Source: Clostridium vincentii (GTDB lineage Bacteria; Bacillota; Clostridia; Clostridiales; Clostridiaceae). From it: a DNA stretch of 49,928 bases. Both the position numbers and the translations under genes were made by a program. Within the stretch, counting starts at the first letter, position 1; every line of letters begins with the position of its first letter. The stretch covers positions 1-49,928 of the forward strand of contig NZ_PVXQ01000024.1 in the NCBI RefSeq assembly GCF_002995745.1, given 5' to 3'. Below the pieces are notes generated by a model. It was not told the DNA's origin, did not search any database, and was given only the letters and a program-made list of their open reading frames with translations. Positions 17,085 through 27,066 of this stretch are shown here, piece by piece.

Positions 17085-17157
17085 TATCAAGCTCCTTATT
17101 CTAATTTAAAATAAATATTACTTTTCTTTTTCAAAACTAAACTATTTGTTTATATAA

Positions 17158-18669
17158 TTAACCTTTTTTCTTAAAAACGCTAAGCAAATAATTTATGTAA
17201 ATATTTAATTCTTTCCTATTTACAATACTGTATATGGTAAATATTATAACTCCAATTAAAATACAAAGTACAGAACTTGTCAAAAGGAAAGATATAATTG
17301 ATGTAAATTTCAATTCTAACATTGACGATATTATTCCTGCAAATACAACAAGCACTATCAATAAAGCGAAATTCTTAGTTACCATTCCATTTTTAAATCC
17401 TTTTATTTTTTGCTTTTGATAATTCTTTTGCATGTATGCATTAATTATAAATGCTAAAGTTGGTCCAACTAGAACTAAGGGTGCCGCTATATTTCCACAT
17501 ATAACAACAGCTATAACACTAATGATAGTTGAAACAACTGCATACTTAGCCGTTTCTTTAAAAAAGCCATGTGTAGAGATGGGAATTGAAAAAATAACAC
17601 GAATGCAGTTTGCTGCCCCGAAAATCACCAGCATATTTCCCATTAGCGGCATATTATAGTCAAGTGATGTATAATTTCTAGTATATAAATCAACAAAAGG
17701 AGTAATCAAGAAAGCCGCTGTTGTTAATAACCAAGCTGATCCGAAAAGATACCAAAATTGAAAAATAGAAAATACTCTATTCTCCTTATCTATATTATTT
17801 TCTATTACCATATTTCCGTAGCTAGACGTTACTGATTGATAAACTGTTGCTAATACTGCATTTATCAACGCTATCGTGATATTATAAATGGCATAAATAC
17901 TTGCTATAGTTAAATCGTAAAAAACATTTATTGCCAATAGTGGCATTGTTGTGTTTATTGTATAAAAAATTTCGTGTATAAAAACATACTTTTGTTTCTT
18001 CAAAACTACTTTATTTTGTTTTTCTTTAAAGTATATTTTGTCATTATATATCTTCTTAACACAAATATTCAATATTATACCGCGACCGATATTAACCATT
18101 AAAGAAAAAGTATAAACCAATACGATATTAACCTTCATATATATTAGTATTATTGCTATTACATTGTATAGTATTGTGCTACCTATCATTGCTACTGATA
18201 TAATGTAACTCTTTTGATCAGCCATAAGTATAATTCTGCATTTCGCCATAATAAAAAATTCCATAGCACCTGTAAGCCCTAAAATCAAGAATATAGCAAG
18301 TACTAAATATTTATTTAGTTCCGTATCAACTATAAAAAATGTATAAATGGGTGCGGTAATTAAAATACCAGTTGAAAATATGGCACCGATTTTTTTGTAG
18401 TAGCGGTTTGCATAACTAACAATACTGTTTATTTCACTATAATCTTTTACTAACATATATTTATATAATTCATATACAGCTGCTCCAGCCAATCCTGCCT
18501 CTAACAAATTGAGGCATCTAATAACTTGATTTATGGATGAAGTAAGACCATTTATTTCAGAACCATAGTACATTATTATTAATCTTGGTGTTATGAATCC
18601 AAAAATCGTAACAATAAGCTGAAATAAAATGGCATAAAAACTATTTTTTATTACATACCTTGATTTCAT
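17158..18669 (-). CDS. Polysaccharide flippase (Wzx-like)
   Basis: 503 residues with about 12-14 hydrophobic helices, no signal peptide, and a basic loop after helix 6 (KEKQNKVVLKKQKY). The overall pattern is that of MOP/MATE-superfamily oligosaccharide flippases. It would move the lipid-linked repeat unit across the membrane to Wzy. A ribosome site AAGGAAG precedes the ATG. The gene follows GT2 (18729) closely. Confidence 0.85.
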   Translation of the reverse strand: MKSRYVIKNSFYAILFQLIVTIFGFITPRLIIMYYGSEINGLTSSINQVIRCLNLLEAGLAGAAVYELYKYMLVKDYSEINSIVSYANRYYKKIGAIFSTGILITAPIYTFFIVDTELNKYLVLAIFLILGLTGAMEFFIMAKCRIILMADQKSYIISVAMIGSTILYNVIAIILIYMKVNIVLVYTFSLMVNIGRGIILNICVKKIYNDKIYFKEKQNKVVLKKQKYVFIHEIFYTINTTMPLLAINVFYDLTIASIYAIYNITIALINAVLATVYQSVTSSYGNMVIENNIDKENRVFSIFQFWYLFGSAWLLTTAAFLITPFVDLYTRNYTSLDYNMPLMGNMLVIFGAANCIRVIFSIPISTHGFFKETAKYAVVSTIISVIAVVICGNIAAPLVLVGPTLAFIINAYMQKNYQKQKIKGFKNGMVTKNFALLIVLVVFAGIISSMLELKFTSIISFLLTSSVLCILIGVIIFTIYSIVNRKELNIYINYLLSVFKKKG

Positions 18670-18728
18670 TCTTGACTTCCTTTCTCAATATGTCTTATTG
18701 ACATACTTGTCATTTTAAAGAACTCTTC

Positions 18729-19742
18729 TCAGAGTTTTGATGAAATTGCGTTAGATAAAATTCTTGGTGCCAAATATACACATTCAAGCAAAGCCTTACT
18801 TTTATTAAAAAGTGAGCTATTGCTACAATGATACTTAAGAATTCCTTTTGCTAAAACTATAAAATAAGTTTTATATAAAATAGTCTTAAATAAGCTTTCT
18901 TTAAATATCTCCGTTTCTTTATTCTGAGTAATAAGTTTGCTTATCCAATCATTCATTATTCCAACTTCAAAATCAGGATTTCTATCACACAATTTAATGT
19001 GATTATCACACTGTTTAATATCAGGTGATATTCCTATGTCTGAAAGTTGACTAATGCAAATATCATGTTTGAAATTTTGTTGATCTTCCTTTGCATAAGA
19101 AGATATTTGATCATTACTAATACGATATTCAACTAAAGGCTCTTTAATAGCGGTTATGTCCCCTAGTCTTGTCGCCCTTACCCATAAGTCATAGTCTTGG
19201 GATCTCTTTATATCATTGTTATAGTAAATTTTATGCGTTGTAAAAAAATCTCTTCTTAGCATCATGCTAGAATGAACAAGGCTAGTGTTCCCAAAAAACA
19301 AACTTGCTTTTATATATTGTGGATTTGTACTTTTAATTTTACGTTTCATTATCTTGTTCTCATTTTTTATATAACATGCAGTCCCTAAAGCAATAATTTC
19401 CTGATTGCATTCCATAAATTCGATTTGCTTATTCAGCCTAGTTGGTAGACTAATATCATCTGCATCCATTCTGGCCACATATTTTCCCTTAGCTCTCTCA
19501 AGGCCATTATTTAAAGTTCTAGTTAATCCAATATTTTGTACGTTTCTTAAATGTACTATTCTGTTATCCTTCGCAGCATACTCACTAACAATAAAATTCG
19601 ACCCATCTGTGGATGCATCGTCATAAATAAGGAATTCAAAATCTGTTAGTGTCTGAGTCAATATACTTTCTATCGATTCTCTAAGGTATTCCTCTTTCGT
19701 ATTATACACAGACATTAAAACTGTCACCTTTGGAATTTTCAT
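18729..19742 (-). CDS. Glycosyltransferase family 2
   Basis: 337 residues. The GT-A fold opens with VTVLMSVYNTKEEYLRESIE; YDDASTDGS is the nucleotide-binding Asp motif and ARMDADDIS is the DxD metal motif; SQDYDLWVRA supplies the catalytic-base region. The C-terminal 90 residues are helical. An inverting transferase acting on a lipid-linked acceptor in the cytoplasm. AGGAGG precedes the ATG. Substrate unknown. Confidence 0.88.
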   Translation of the reverse strand: MKIPKVTVLMSVYNTKEEYLRESIESILTQTLTDFEFLIYDDASTDGSNFIVSEYAAKDNRIVHLRNVQNIGLTRTLNNGLERAKGKYVARMDADDISLPTRLNKQIEFMECNQEIIALGTACYIKNENKIMKRKIKSTNPQYIKASLFFGNTSLVHSSMMLRRDFFTTHKIYYNNDIKRSQDYDLWVRATRLGDITAIKEPLVEYRISNDQISSYAKEDQQNFKHDICISQLSDIGISPDIKQCDNHIKLCDRNPDFEVGIMNDWISKLITQNKETEIFKESLFKTILYKTYFIVLAKGILKYHCSNSSLFNKSKALLECVYLAPRILSNAISSKL

Positions 19743-19925
19743 TTATCTATCCTCCTAGTTACTTATAATTATACCAACATTCAAAAATGCTGATATTCCT
19801 TTCAAGGTAGAGCTGCTATTTTTCTGTGATCATTAAAATATAATTATAACAATATAATTAAGTAATATTATTCTGTTTTAACTATAATTTTGCATATTTT
19901 TCCTTTCAGTAAAAGCTTTCGCACT

Positions 19926-21323
19926 TTAATTTTTCTTCTCCGAAAAAATTACCTTTCTCGCCAAATAATGAGTAACCCATATTAATATTGCTCCCCAAAC
20001 AAATGCCCTAGTCAAGTCCATAAATGCTGCCCTTACCCACCAAATTATATTAACAAATAGCATTAAATAAAAGGATAATTTATAGAAATCACAATCATTT
20101 ATACATTGTTCTATCTTTAGAGAAATCTTATTTACAAATACGCCTATAAATAAACCACCCATAATAGAAAAATAGCCGAAGTTATAGTATAGCTCTCCTA
20201 TATAACTCCCTCCCATTGGAGAACCGTCACTAATATTTTTACTAAATGAAGCGGCAATCCCAACATCATTTAGTAATCCATTGAAATTTAGAAATATTTG
20301 AGATAAACTATAAAGATATGTTGCACCAAATGAGTAATCTAGTTGATTCGGAACATAAAGTATCGATTGATATACCGTATATATAGTCCCACCAAATTCC
20401 TCTAAAATTCTTAAAAACGGATTGTTTTCACTTGTTCTTATTGCTACAAACAACTGATTTACCGATGATATACCCTCGGTTCTTAATGTTGTAAGCGCAT
20501 TAAGCACCATAATCACCACATACCCAATAAGAAAAAAGGTCACGACCTGCCTAACTCGAATTTTCTTTACTACCGTAAAGAAAATGTATATTACTAAAAG
20601 AATGTTAATCATTGCTCGGCCTCTTCCACCAGATAGCATTGAAATTGCATTATAAGCACATGTAATTATAAATATTAAATTAGCCTTCTTTATATTTTTT
20701 CTATATGCTATCAACAAAAATACAATACCTATGACATAAAAAGAAGCAATTTGATATGCTACTCCGCTAAACTCCAGTTCAAACACAGCGAGATATCCAG
20801 CTTGAGCAGATGTTCTAATTGCTTGAAAATCTATAATAAATCTTACTGGTAGTGAAATAATTAATATAATCCAACCCATTTTCTTATAAAGGTTATCTGA
20901 TTCTTCTAATACTCGAAAGGATTTTTTACTACTGGGTATCGGTGATAGTAGCATTCCAAGTACAACCATCATAATAACTAATAGAGATAATTCAATTGCA
21001 TCCTTAAACCATTCACTGTTCAACCACCTTGAATAATTGAGAATAGTAAATTGATAATTTTCTGAAATAGCTAAAATCATTATTTGTCCGAAATGAAATA
21101 TATATGAGAAACCCACAAAGAATCCACTAAGGCTAAAGAGCTTAACTTTTGATAGATATAAACAAAATAAAGACACTATCATGTGAAAAATCACATACCA
21201 CCCCATATATTGTAGCCAAATTTTATAATCATATTCTCTAATGATATTTATAAAAATCAGAGTAGCAATTATTATCATAAAATACGCTAATAGAGTGTAT
21301 ATTTTCATTTTACTAATCTTCAT
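19926..21323 (-). CDS. O-antigen/capsule polymerase (Wzy-like)
   Basis: 465 residues with about 11 membrane helices and a large extracytoplasmic loop in the second half (about residues 280-370). That loop holds TLRTEGISSVNQL and GGSYIGELYYNFGY, the sort of motifs seen in oligosaccharide repeat-unit polymerases. Sequence conservation in this family is low, so the call rests on topology and place. Its ATG overlaps the TGA of the GT4 gene by 4 nt (ATGA), showing coupling. Polymerises flipped repeat units outside the membrane. Confidence 0.75.
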   Translation of the reverse strand: MKISKMKIYTLLAYFMIIIATLIFINIIREYDYKIWLQYMGWYVIFHMIVSLFCLYLSKVKLFSLSGFFVGFSYIFHFGQIMILAISENYQFTILNYSRWLNSEWFKDAIELSLLVIMMVVLGMLLSPIPSSKKSFRVLEESDNLYKKMGWIILIISLPVRFIIDFQAIRTSAQAGYLAVFELEFSGVAYQIASFYVIGIVFLLIAYRKNIKKANLIFIITCAYNAISMLSGGRGRAMINILLVIYIFFTVVKKIRVRQVVTFFLIGYVVIMVLNALTTLRTEGISSVNQLFVAIRTSENNPFLRILEEFGGTIYTVYQSILYVPNQLDYSFGATYLYSLSQIFLNFNGLLNDVGIAASFSKNISDGSPMGGSYIGELYYNFGYFSIMGGLFIGVFVNKISLKIEQCINDCDFYKLSFYLMLFVNIIWWVRAAFMDLTRAFVWGAILIWVTHYLARKVIFSEKKN

Positions 21324-22438
21324 TTAAGTTCTCCTTTACAATATAAGTTCTCTAACTGTTTACAAATGCCTTGAATGCCATACCCTGATTTCTCAATTTC
21401 TTCTGTAATATCCATTCTAGGAAAATGCCTCTTTTCCAATATAACATCAGCCCAGATTTTTTCTGCAGTTTTTAAGTCCATAAATTTTACTAATTCTGTT
21501 ACTTTTATCTCTGATGTAACATTTTTTGAAACGATGCATGGTAATCCTGTTGCTTGTGCTTCAACAACACTCACTGGTAGGCCTTCATAAATCGATGGGA
21601 ACACAAAAATGTCCATAAGCTGCAATATCTCAGGAATATCCGCTCGTTGCCCAGTAAATATCACGTTTTTTTCTATCTCCAATTTAATTACTTTACTTTT
21701 TAATTCATCGTATAATGGACCAGTTCCTACAAGTATCAAAACAGCATTCGAGTCTCTTTTATGAATCTCTTTAAAAATATTAATTAAAAAGATGTGATTT
21801 TTCTCTACACTCATTCGACCAACATGTCCAATTACAAATTTGTTTTCAACATCAAATTTCTTTCGCATTTCATCTCTTACTTGAGAATTAGGCGTAAACC
21901 TCTTTACATTAATTCCATTTTTTATAATTATTCCTTTTTTCTTGAATACATCTTCACTATATAGATAATTACCAGCTTCATTTCCACATGCTAATAAATG
22001 TGTTGAATTATTTATTATCCATCTTCTCATAAAGTTTGTATATAGTTTAAAAACCACTGTGGATTTTTTCCCTGGTTTTGTGGTATGTGAATGAGTTATT
22101 CTAATTGGAATGCCTTTTTCCTTTGCAACCTTCATAATAAACCCACTATTAAATGAAGTATGACTATGTATAGCATTATATGGACCATTTTCTTCCATGA
22201 TTTTTTTTATTCTATGCTTAAATTCACGATATCCAACTTCATTTAATGAAGGTGCATGTATAACCTTCCCCCCCATTAATTTTGCTTCTTTCTCAAATTC
22301 TCCAACTTTATCTCCATATACTAAAAAGTCAAATTCTATTTCTTCCTTAGTTATGAATCGGCAAAAATTCATTACCATCATTTCTTGTCCACCTATTGTG
22401 AGTTGCCCTACTACTTGTAACACTTTTATTTTTAACAT
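21320..22438 (-). CDS. Glycosyltransferase family 4
   Basis: 372 residues, GT-B fold. The N-terminal domain opens KVLQVVGQLTIGGQE; the C-terminal domain begins FVIGHVGRMSVEKNH and has FVFPSIYEGLPVSVVEAQA with the EGLPVSxxEA donor-binding motif. IRITHSHTT is typical of EpsF/capsular GT4s. A retaining transferase using a nucleotide sugar. Overlaps the Wzy gene by 4 nt. Confidence 0.9.
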   Translation of the reverse strand: MLKIKVLQVVGQLTIGGQEMMVMNFCRFITKEEIEFDFLVYGDKVGEFEKEAKLMGGKVIHAPSLNEVGYREFKHRIKKIMEENGPYNAIHSHTSFNSGFIMKVAKEKGIPIRITHSHTTKPGKKSTVVFKLYTNFMRRWIINNSTHLLACGNEAGNYLYSEDVFKKKGIIIKNGINVKRFTPNSQVRDEMRKKFDVENKFVIGHVGRMSVEKNHIFLINIFKEIHKRDSNAVLILVGTGPLYDELKSKVIKLEIEKNVIFTGQRADIPEILQLMDIFVFPSIYEGLPVSVVEAQATGLPCIVSKNVTSEIKVTELVKFMDLKTAEKIWADVILEKRHFPRMDITEEIEKSGYGIQGICKQLENLYCKGELK

Positions 22439-22550
22439 TTTATTCTCCTGTTTAAACTTCGCTCAATATACCTGCATGTTTTATCTTTTATAATTAAGCG
22501 TAGCTTAGAATTTTTTATTATTTCATAACTTTTATAGTTCACCAACATCA

Positions 22551-23369
22551 TTAAAATTTTCGAAGTATTACAATTAATATTCGTCTTATATACTTCGCCC
22601 AATAAAAACCTCTCAAAAACACATAAAATCTATTGCTAATTACCGAATCTCTCTTTAGCTCTTTAATATTTTTTATAGTTCCTTCGTACATCTTTTTTAA
22701 ATTAGCAGAAAGACCACTAAACCCAAATCCTGGCTTACCACCACCGTAAAACACCATTTTTACCGGCAGATAATAGTAATTATAAGAAGTGCATATTTTT
22801 AAGAAATAATTACCATCTTCAGCATATTTCTGATTCTCATCATACCCACCAATTTGTTCGAAAATATTTTTTCTAAATATTGCAACTGACGTTTGAGGAA
22901 ACATTTTTAAACATAGATCTTTTACATTAGCTTCATATAATCCATTAATCTGTCTCCACAGTATTTTCAATCCTCTATTATCAATATCTCCACCCAAAAA
23001 ATCAATCTCAGGGTGTTCTTGTATAGTCTTCATTTGTATTTGGATTTTTTCAGGAAGCCAGTCATCATCTGCGTCAAGAAGTGCAATCCATTCCCCTTTA
23101 GCAACTTTCATACCTATATTGCGTGCAAACGAAACACCCCCATTTGGTTTATCAATAACAACAATAGGCATTTCTTTGTACTCTATTATATATTTGTTGA
23201 CCACTTCAAAAGAATTATCTGTCGAACCATCATTAACAACTATAATCTCTAATATTTGCTCAAAAGCGGTTTGATTTTTTATAGAATTAAGGGTACTAAT
23301 AATAGTATCCTTGCTGTTATACATTGGAATTATAACTGATATTTTCTTTAGTCCTAACTCTTTAGACAT
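22551..23369 (-). CDS. Glycosyltransferase family 2
   Basis: About 272 residues from ATG 23369, which has GGAG about 10 nt upstream; a longer frame to 23420 would overlap the acetyltransferase gene without a ribosome site. KISVIIPMYNSKDTI, VVNDGSTDNS, NIGMKVAKGEWIALLDADDD (DxD) and YAEDGNYFLKI are GT2 motifs. The short C-terminus ends in a basic helix that may bind the membrane. Adds one sugar of the repeat unit; specificity unknown. Confidence 0.88.
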   Translation of the reverse strand: MSKELGLKKISVIIPMYNSKDTIISTLNSIKNQTAFEQILEIIVVNDGSTDNSFEVVNKYIIEYKEMPIVVIDKPNGGVSFARNIGMKVAKGEWIALLDADDDWLPEKIQIQMKTIQEHPEIDFLGGDIDNRGLKILWRQINGLYEANVKDLCLKMFPQTSVAIFRKNIFEQIGGYDENQKYAEDGNYFLKICTSYNYYYLPVKMVFYGGGKPGFGFSGLSANLKKMYEGTIKNIKELKRDSVISNRFYVFLRGFYWAKYIRRILIVILRKF

Positions 23370-23385
23370 CTTACTATTTCTCCAA

Positions 23386-23949
23386 TCATTTTTTAATCTT
23401 TTCCCATTCACCCGTATCATGATTATATTTTTTTACCACTTTGGCTGGAGCACCTACAATAATGCAATAGTCAGGAAACTTACCTCGTACTACAGAATTA
23501 GCCCCCACAATACATTGCTTACCAAGAATCGTACCCGCCTGTATAGCAGCTCCATATCCAATGAAGCAATTTTGTCCAATTCTAGTTTCTTTAGTCAAAT
23601 ATTTCTGTTTCAAAATATGAACACCTATTTGTCTATAATCATGGTCAATATTAGTAATAAAAACATTTCCTAAAATAGTAGTATCTTTACCTATCTTCAA
23701 GTCAGAATCACTTGATGTTATATGGAAATTCTGCCCTATAGCTACATTATCTTCAATAGTTATTCCAGCTTCTTTTCCATGAGTTTCAATACGAACTCCT
23801 GGATAAATACGAACTCTACTTCCAATTTTCACTCTCTTAGTACCCTCTAAAATAATGGGTTTTCCTATATATGATAATCTACCTATCTTTTCAAATCTAA
23901 ATTTATATACAACAGCTCTTAATCCCCAAAAGTATTTTACAATATTCAA
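23386..23949 (-). CDS. LbH acyltransferase (WbbJ/maltose acetyltransferase-like)
   Basis: 187 residues. Hexapeptide coils from residue 30 on (KIGSRVRIYPGVRIE, IEDNVAIGQNFHI, IGKDTTILGNVFI, IGQNCFIGYGAAIQAGTILG, VGANSVVRG), a catalytic His in NIDHDYR, and the closing IVGAPAKVVKKY. It acetylates a sugar hydroxyl or amino group. The start is TTG behind AGGAG. The stop lies 17 bp inside the upstream sequence of the next GT2, so the genes are tightly packed. A second LbH enzyme in the locus is at 15493-16074. Confidence 0.8.
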   Translation of the reverse strand: MNIVKYFWGLRAVVYKFRFEKIGRLSYIGKPIILEGTKRVKIGSRVRIYPGVRIETHGKEAGITIEDNVAIGQNFHITSSDSDLKIGKDTTILGNVFITNIDHDYRQIGVHILKQKYLTKETRIGQNCFIGYGAAIQAGTILGKQCIVGANSVVRGKFPDYCIIVGAPAKVVKKYNHDTGEWEKIKK

Positions 23950-23982
23950 TTCATCATCTCCTATCTTCCATACAATCCTTTT

Positions 23983-25014
23983 CTATAAAATACTATCAAT
24001 AATCTTTTTAAGCCAACTATGTAAGCTGTACTTTTTATACATTTCTTCGTCAATTGGGACATACTCTTTTTTAATAAACTCAATCATCTTGTCCCAATTT
24101 CCATCGTTTAAAAGAAGTATATTTTCTTTTGTATAAAAGTCATATTGTTTAATATTAGCGTTATACGTAATTAGCTTCCTTTTAGCTCCAAGTGTCTCAA
24201 TTGTTCGCATAGTTAGACCACTTTGCTTATTATGCTGAAGGTCAAATACTACCCTAGAATTTCTGATAACGCTTAGCATTTCCTTCTCCGGCAGAGATTC
24301 AAACTGAAACTCAAGCCTCTTAGCTTTTTTAAACTCCTTAACAAAGACTTTGTTATATAAATACTGTAGTTTATTTATAAACATATACGAGTAAACTTTT
24401 AGCCCTTCGGTCTTTAAATATGGTAGTAATTGGCTTAATATTTTATATCTATTTGGATGAGTGGTACATACACTTATGATATCGTATTCTCTATCTTTAT
24501 ATTTATCTTTCAATGCCTCTGTACCAATTTCTTCATATGGCTTAGTATAAAAAAGTGGAAGTAATTCTAACTCTTCCATCTTTTTGCAATCCTCTGAATC
24601 AAAGGAAAATGCCTTATCAAAAATCGGCAATAATTCTTTTGCATTAGGATAAAGGGCTAATGAATCCCACATATAAAAAACAAATCGTGCAGATTGTTGA
24701 ATATCTCTTAAACGTCTAATCATTTTAGCTGTAAAGACTTTACAGTTCATAATGAAAACCACATTATATTCTTTGTTCATTGTCTCATGGATAATATTTT
24801 TAAAATACTTATCGACCAAAGAATCTATTAAGTTTCTTTTAATTTTAACCATTCCTTTGACAAACCCATTTTCACTTGGCCTATCATTATAATAATCAAC
24901 TACATATCCTTGTGATTCTAATTCATTAATAATATGCTTATAATAGCCAAAATACGGTGAGCAAATAAATAATATTCGCTTTTCTTTTTTATCCTTGTTA
25001 AATGAATTCATCAT
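23983..25014 (-). CDS. Capsular glycosyltransferase, CgeB-like
   Basis: 343 residues. RILFICSPYFGYYKHIINEL at the start, FYMWDSLALYPNAK and FDKAFSFDSEDCKKM in the middle, and SRVVFDLQHNKQSGLTMRTI with ETLGAKRKLITYNANIK near the end match GT-B enzymes of polysaccharide clusters related to CgeB. GAGG lies 8 nt before the ATG pair. Same general plan as 16155-17084. Substrate not predictable. Confidence 0.65.
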   Translation of the reverse strand: MMNSFNKDKKEKRILFICSPYFGYYKHIINELESQGYVVDYYNDRPSENGFVKGMVKIKRNLIDSLVDKYFKNIIHETMNKEYNVVFIMNCKVFTAKMIRRLRDIQQSARFVFYMWDSLALYPNAKELLPIFDKAFSFDSEDCKKMEELELLPLFYTKPYEEIGTEALKDKYKDREYDIISVCTTHPNRYKILSQLLPYLKTEGLKVYSYMFINKLQYLYNKVFVKEFKKAKRLEFQFESLPEKEMLSVIRNSRVVFDLQHNKQSGLTMRTIETLGAKRKLITYNANIKQYDFYTKENILLLNDGNWDKMIEFIKKEYVPIDEEMYKKYSLHSWLKKIIDSIL

Positions 25015-25025
25015 GTTTCCAACCT

Positions 25026-26186
25026 CTATTTCTGAATCAACATACCAGTTGCTTTCATTTCTTCTAAAGAACGTTCAAATTTACCATCTGAAACTAATAG
25101 CTTATTTTCGCTATTTTCAGCTATAACCCAAGCAGTGAATTCTTCCATTCCTTTTTCAAAATTAAAAGCAGGTATAAATCCACATAAGTTTTTCGCCCTG
25201 CTAATGTCTGCGATATTATGTCTTATATCACCTTTTCTAAAATCTCCACTAATGTTAATCTTAGATGTTGATGAATAAAATTTCTTCAATACTTCTGCCA
25301 CTTTAATAACAGATACAATTTTACCACTACCGACATTAATATGTTGATAATCTGTTGCAGAATTCTCAATTGCATTACACGTAATAGAAGCTACATCACT
25401 AACATGAACAAAGTCTCGGCTTTCCTTACCATCCTCAAAAATATTAAGTGTTTTGTTTTGTAATAGCATTTTAGAGAATATTGAAAGTATTCCTGTATAA
25501 GGATTGCTTAGTGACTGTCCAGCTCCGTATACATTTTGGTATCTAAAAATGGTGTACGGTATTCCCAGAATTGGGCTCATAGTCTCGAGCATCTTCTCCT
25601 GTGATAGTTTTGTATATGCATAATAAGAAATGGGATTAAGGTTGCACTCTTCTGTGGTGTCACGTAATTCAACATTTTCCCCACAAATAGGACACTTTGT
25701 TTCGAAATTTCCTAATTTCATATCCTCAACTTCTCTTGATCCTGGTACTACTATGCCATGGTCCTTACAAAAATACATACCTTCTCCATACACTGAGCGA
25801 GAGGAAGAAAGTATTATCTTTTTAATATTTAATTTATTATTAAGTATTACATCTAGTATGTTTGATGTTCCCATTATATTGACATCTGTATATTTATTAA
25901 TTTCATACATAGATTGACCTGTTCCAGTCTCTGCCGCTAAATGAATAATGTAATCTACACCTTTCAGTGCCTTTTCAACATCTGCCCTATTTCTGACATC
26001 TCCTCTTATAATTTCTGCCTTATCCTTAATATTTTGATAAAGGTAAGACTCCTCATAATTATCACCATGTATTTGTTCAGAGAAATTATCTAGGACAACA
26101 ATTTTATGCTTTCCTTCTTTATTTAAATGATCAATTATAGAATTTCCTATAAATCCTGCTCCACCAGTTATCAGTACTCTACTCAT
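25026..26186 (-). CDS. Extended SDR epimerase with zinc-ribbon-like insert
   Basis: 386 residues, longer than GalE (about 330). GGAGFIGNSI NAD motif, SSSRSVYGEG, YYAYTKLSQE (YxxxK) and RYQNVYGAGQ are normal. Between the Ser motif and the Tyr (about residues 130-180) is an insert with CKDHG and CPICGENVEL, probably a metal-binding ribbon. Such inserts are found in dTDP-L-rhamnose 4-epimerase-like SDRs; no rhamnose synthesis genes are in the window, so the substrate is open. AGGAGG before the ATG. Twelve bp upstream of the CgeB-like gene. Confidence 0.75.
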   Translation of the reverse strand: MSRVLITGGAGFIGNSIIDHLNKEGKHKIVVLDNFSEQIHGDNYEESYLYQNIKDKAEIIRGDVRNRADVEKALKGVDYIIHLAAETGTGQSMYEINKYTDVNIMGTSNILDVILNNKLNIKKIILSSSRSVYGEGMYFCKDHGIVVPGSREVEDMKLGNFETKCPICGENVELRDTTEECNLNPISYYAYTKLSQEKMLETMSPILGIPYTIFRYQNVYGAGQSLSNPYTGILSIFSKMLLQNKTLNIFEDGKESRDFVHVSDVASITCNAIENSATDYQHINVGSGKIVSVIKVAEVLKKFYSSTSKINISGDFRKGDIRHNIADISRAKNLCGFIPAFNFEKGMEEFTAWVIAENSENKLLVSDGKFERSLEEMKATGMLIQK

Positions 26187-26205
26187 TTTTATTCCTGCCT
26201 CCTAT

Positions 26206-27066
26206 TTATTTTTCCGTTTTTAAAATAGATTCTTCAAATTCGCAAACACAATATTCATAGTTACCCGACATATCATGTTCATATATTAAACTACCAAAAG
26301 CCTTCTTAACAATTCCAACATTTTTACAAGCTAATTTAAGCAATGGATTAAAAATTCTGGTTGTATGAGAGGTTTTATTATTTGCCATAGCAATAGCTTT
26401 AACCATCTCACTTGTTTTTACATATTCTTTATTCTGAGGGAAGAAAAGTCCACTTGTCCCATCCTCTAGCAATAGCCTTACAAATTCATTTAGGTTATCT
26501 ATATGAATCATACTACGCTGATTTTCAAACTCTGGGAATACAGGCAAATTTTTAGCTAATTTGGATAGCGCTACGTAATTACCTTTACATCCATTTCCAT
26601 ATACCATTGGAGGTCTTAATATTGATATAATAAAGTTTTCACTTTCTAATTCTTTGATAAGTCCCTCCGCCTGTAGCTTCGACTTACCATAGTTACTTAT
26701 AGGGCTTGGTTGTTTGGCTTTAGTTATAACACCTGTATTTATCCCATAAACACTCATTGAACTCAGAAAGATAAAATGTCTTTTTGACTTTGTTTCTTCA
26801 GTTACAACCTTGAAAGCTTTAGCTACTTCTACTGCCAAATCGCAGTTGACTTTATAGTACAGGTCTTTATTCTCAGGTGTTTCTTTGATATGAGCAATCC
26901 CCGCCACATGAAAAACAACATCATATTCAGAAAAATCTTTTTCTTTCCATGATCCATCTTTCATATCAACAGTATCAACTGAGTATTTATCTGGCCATTG
27001 TTCTACCCATCTCTCAAATGAAGTGCCAATATAACTATTGGCACCTGTTATAAGTATTCTCTTCAT
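26206..27066 (-). CDS. SDR, UDP-4-keto-6-deoxy-HexNAc reductase (WbpV-like)
   Basis: 286 residues: GANSYIGTSFE NAD motif, FLSSMSVYG, SNYGKSKLQAE (YxxxK), RPPMVYGNGCKGNY. This set and the placement beside a CapD-like dehydratase and an initiating sugar transferase are as in WbpV/WbgZ-type systems, giving UDP-QuiNAc or UDP-FucNAc. It overlaps the sugar transferase stop (ATGA-type overlap, 27063-27066), implying tight coupling. The exact stereochemistry cannot be told from the sequence. Confidence 0.75.
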   Translation of the reverse strand: MKRILITGANSYIGTSFERWVEQWPDKYSVDTVDMKDGSWKEKDFSEYDVVFHVAGIAHIKETPENKDLYYKVNCDLAVEVAKAFKVVTEETKSKRHFIFLSSMSVYGINTGVITKAKQPSPISNYGKSKLQAEGLIKELESENFIISILRPPMVYGNGCKGNYVALSKLAKNLPVFPEFENQRSMIHIDNLNEFVRLLLEDGTSGLFFPQNKEYVKTSEMVKAIAMANNKTSHTTRIFNPLLKLACKNVGIVKKAFGSLIYEHDMSGNYEYCVCEFEESILKTEK

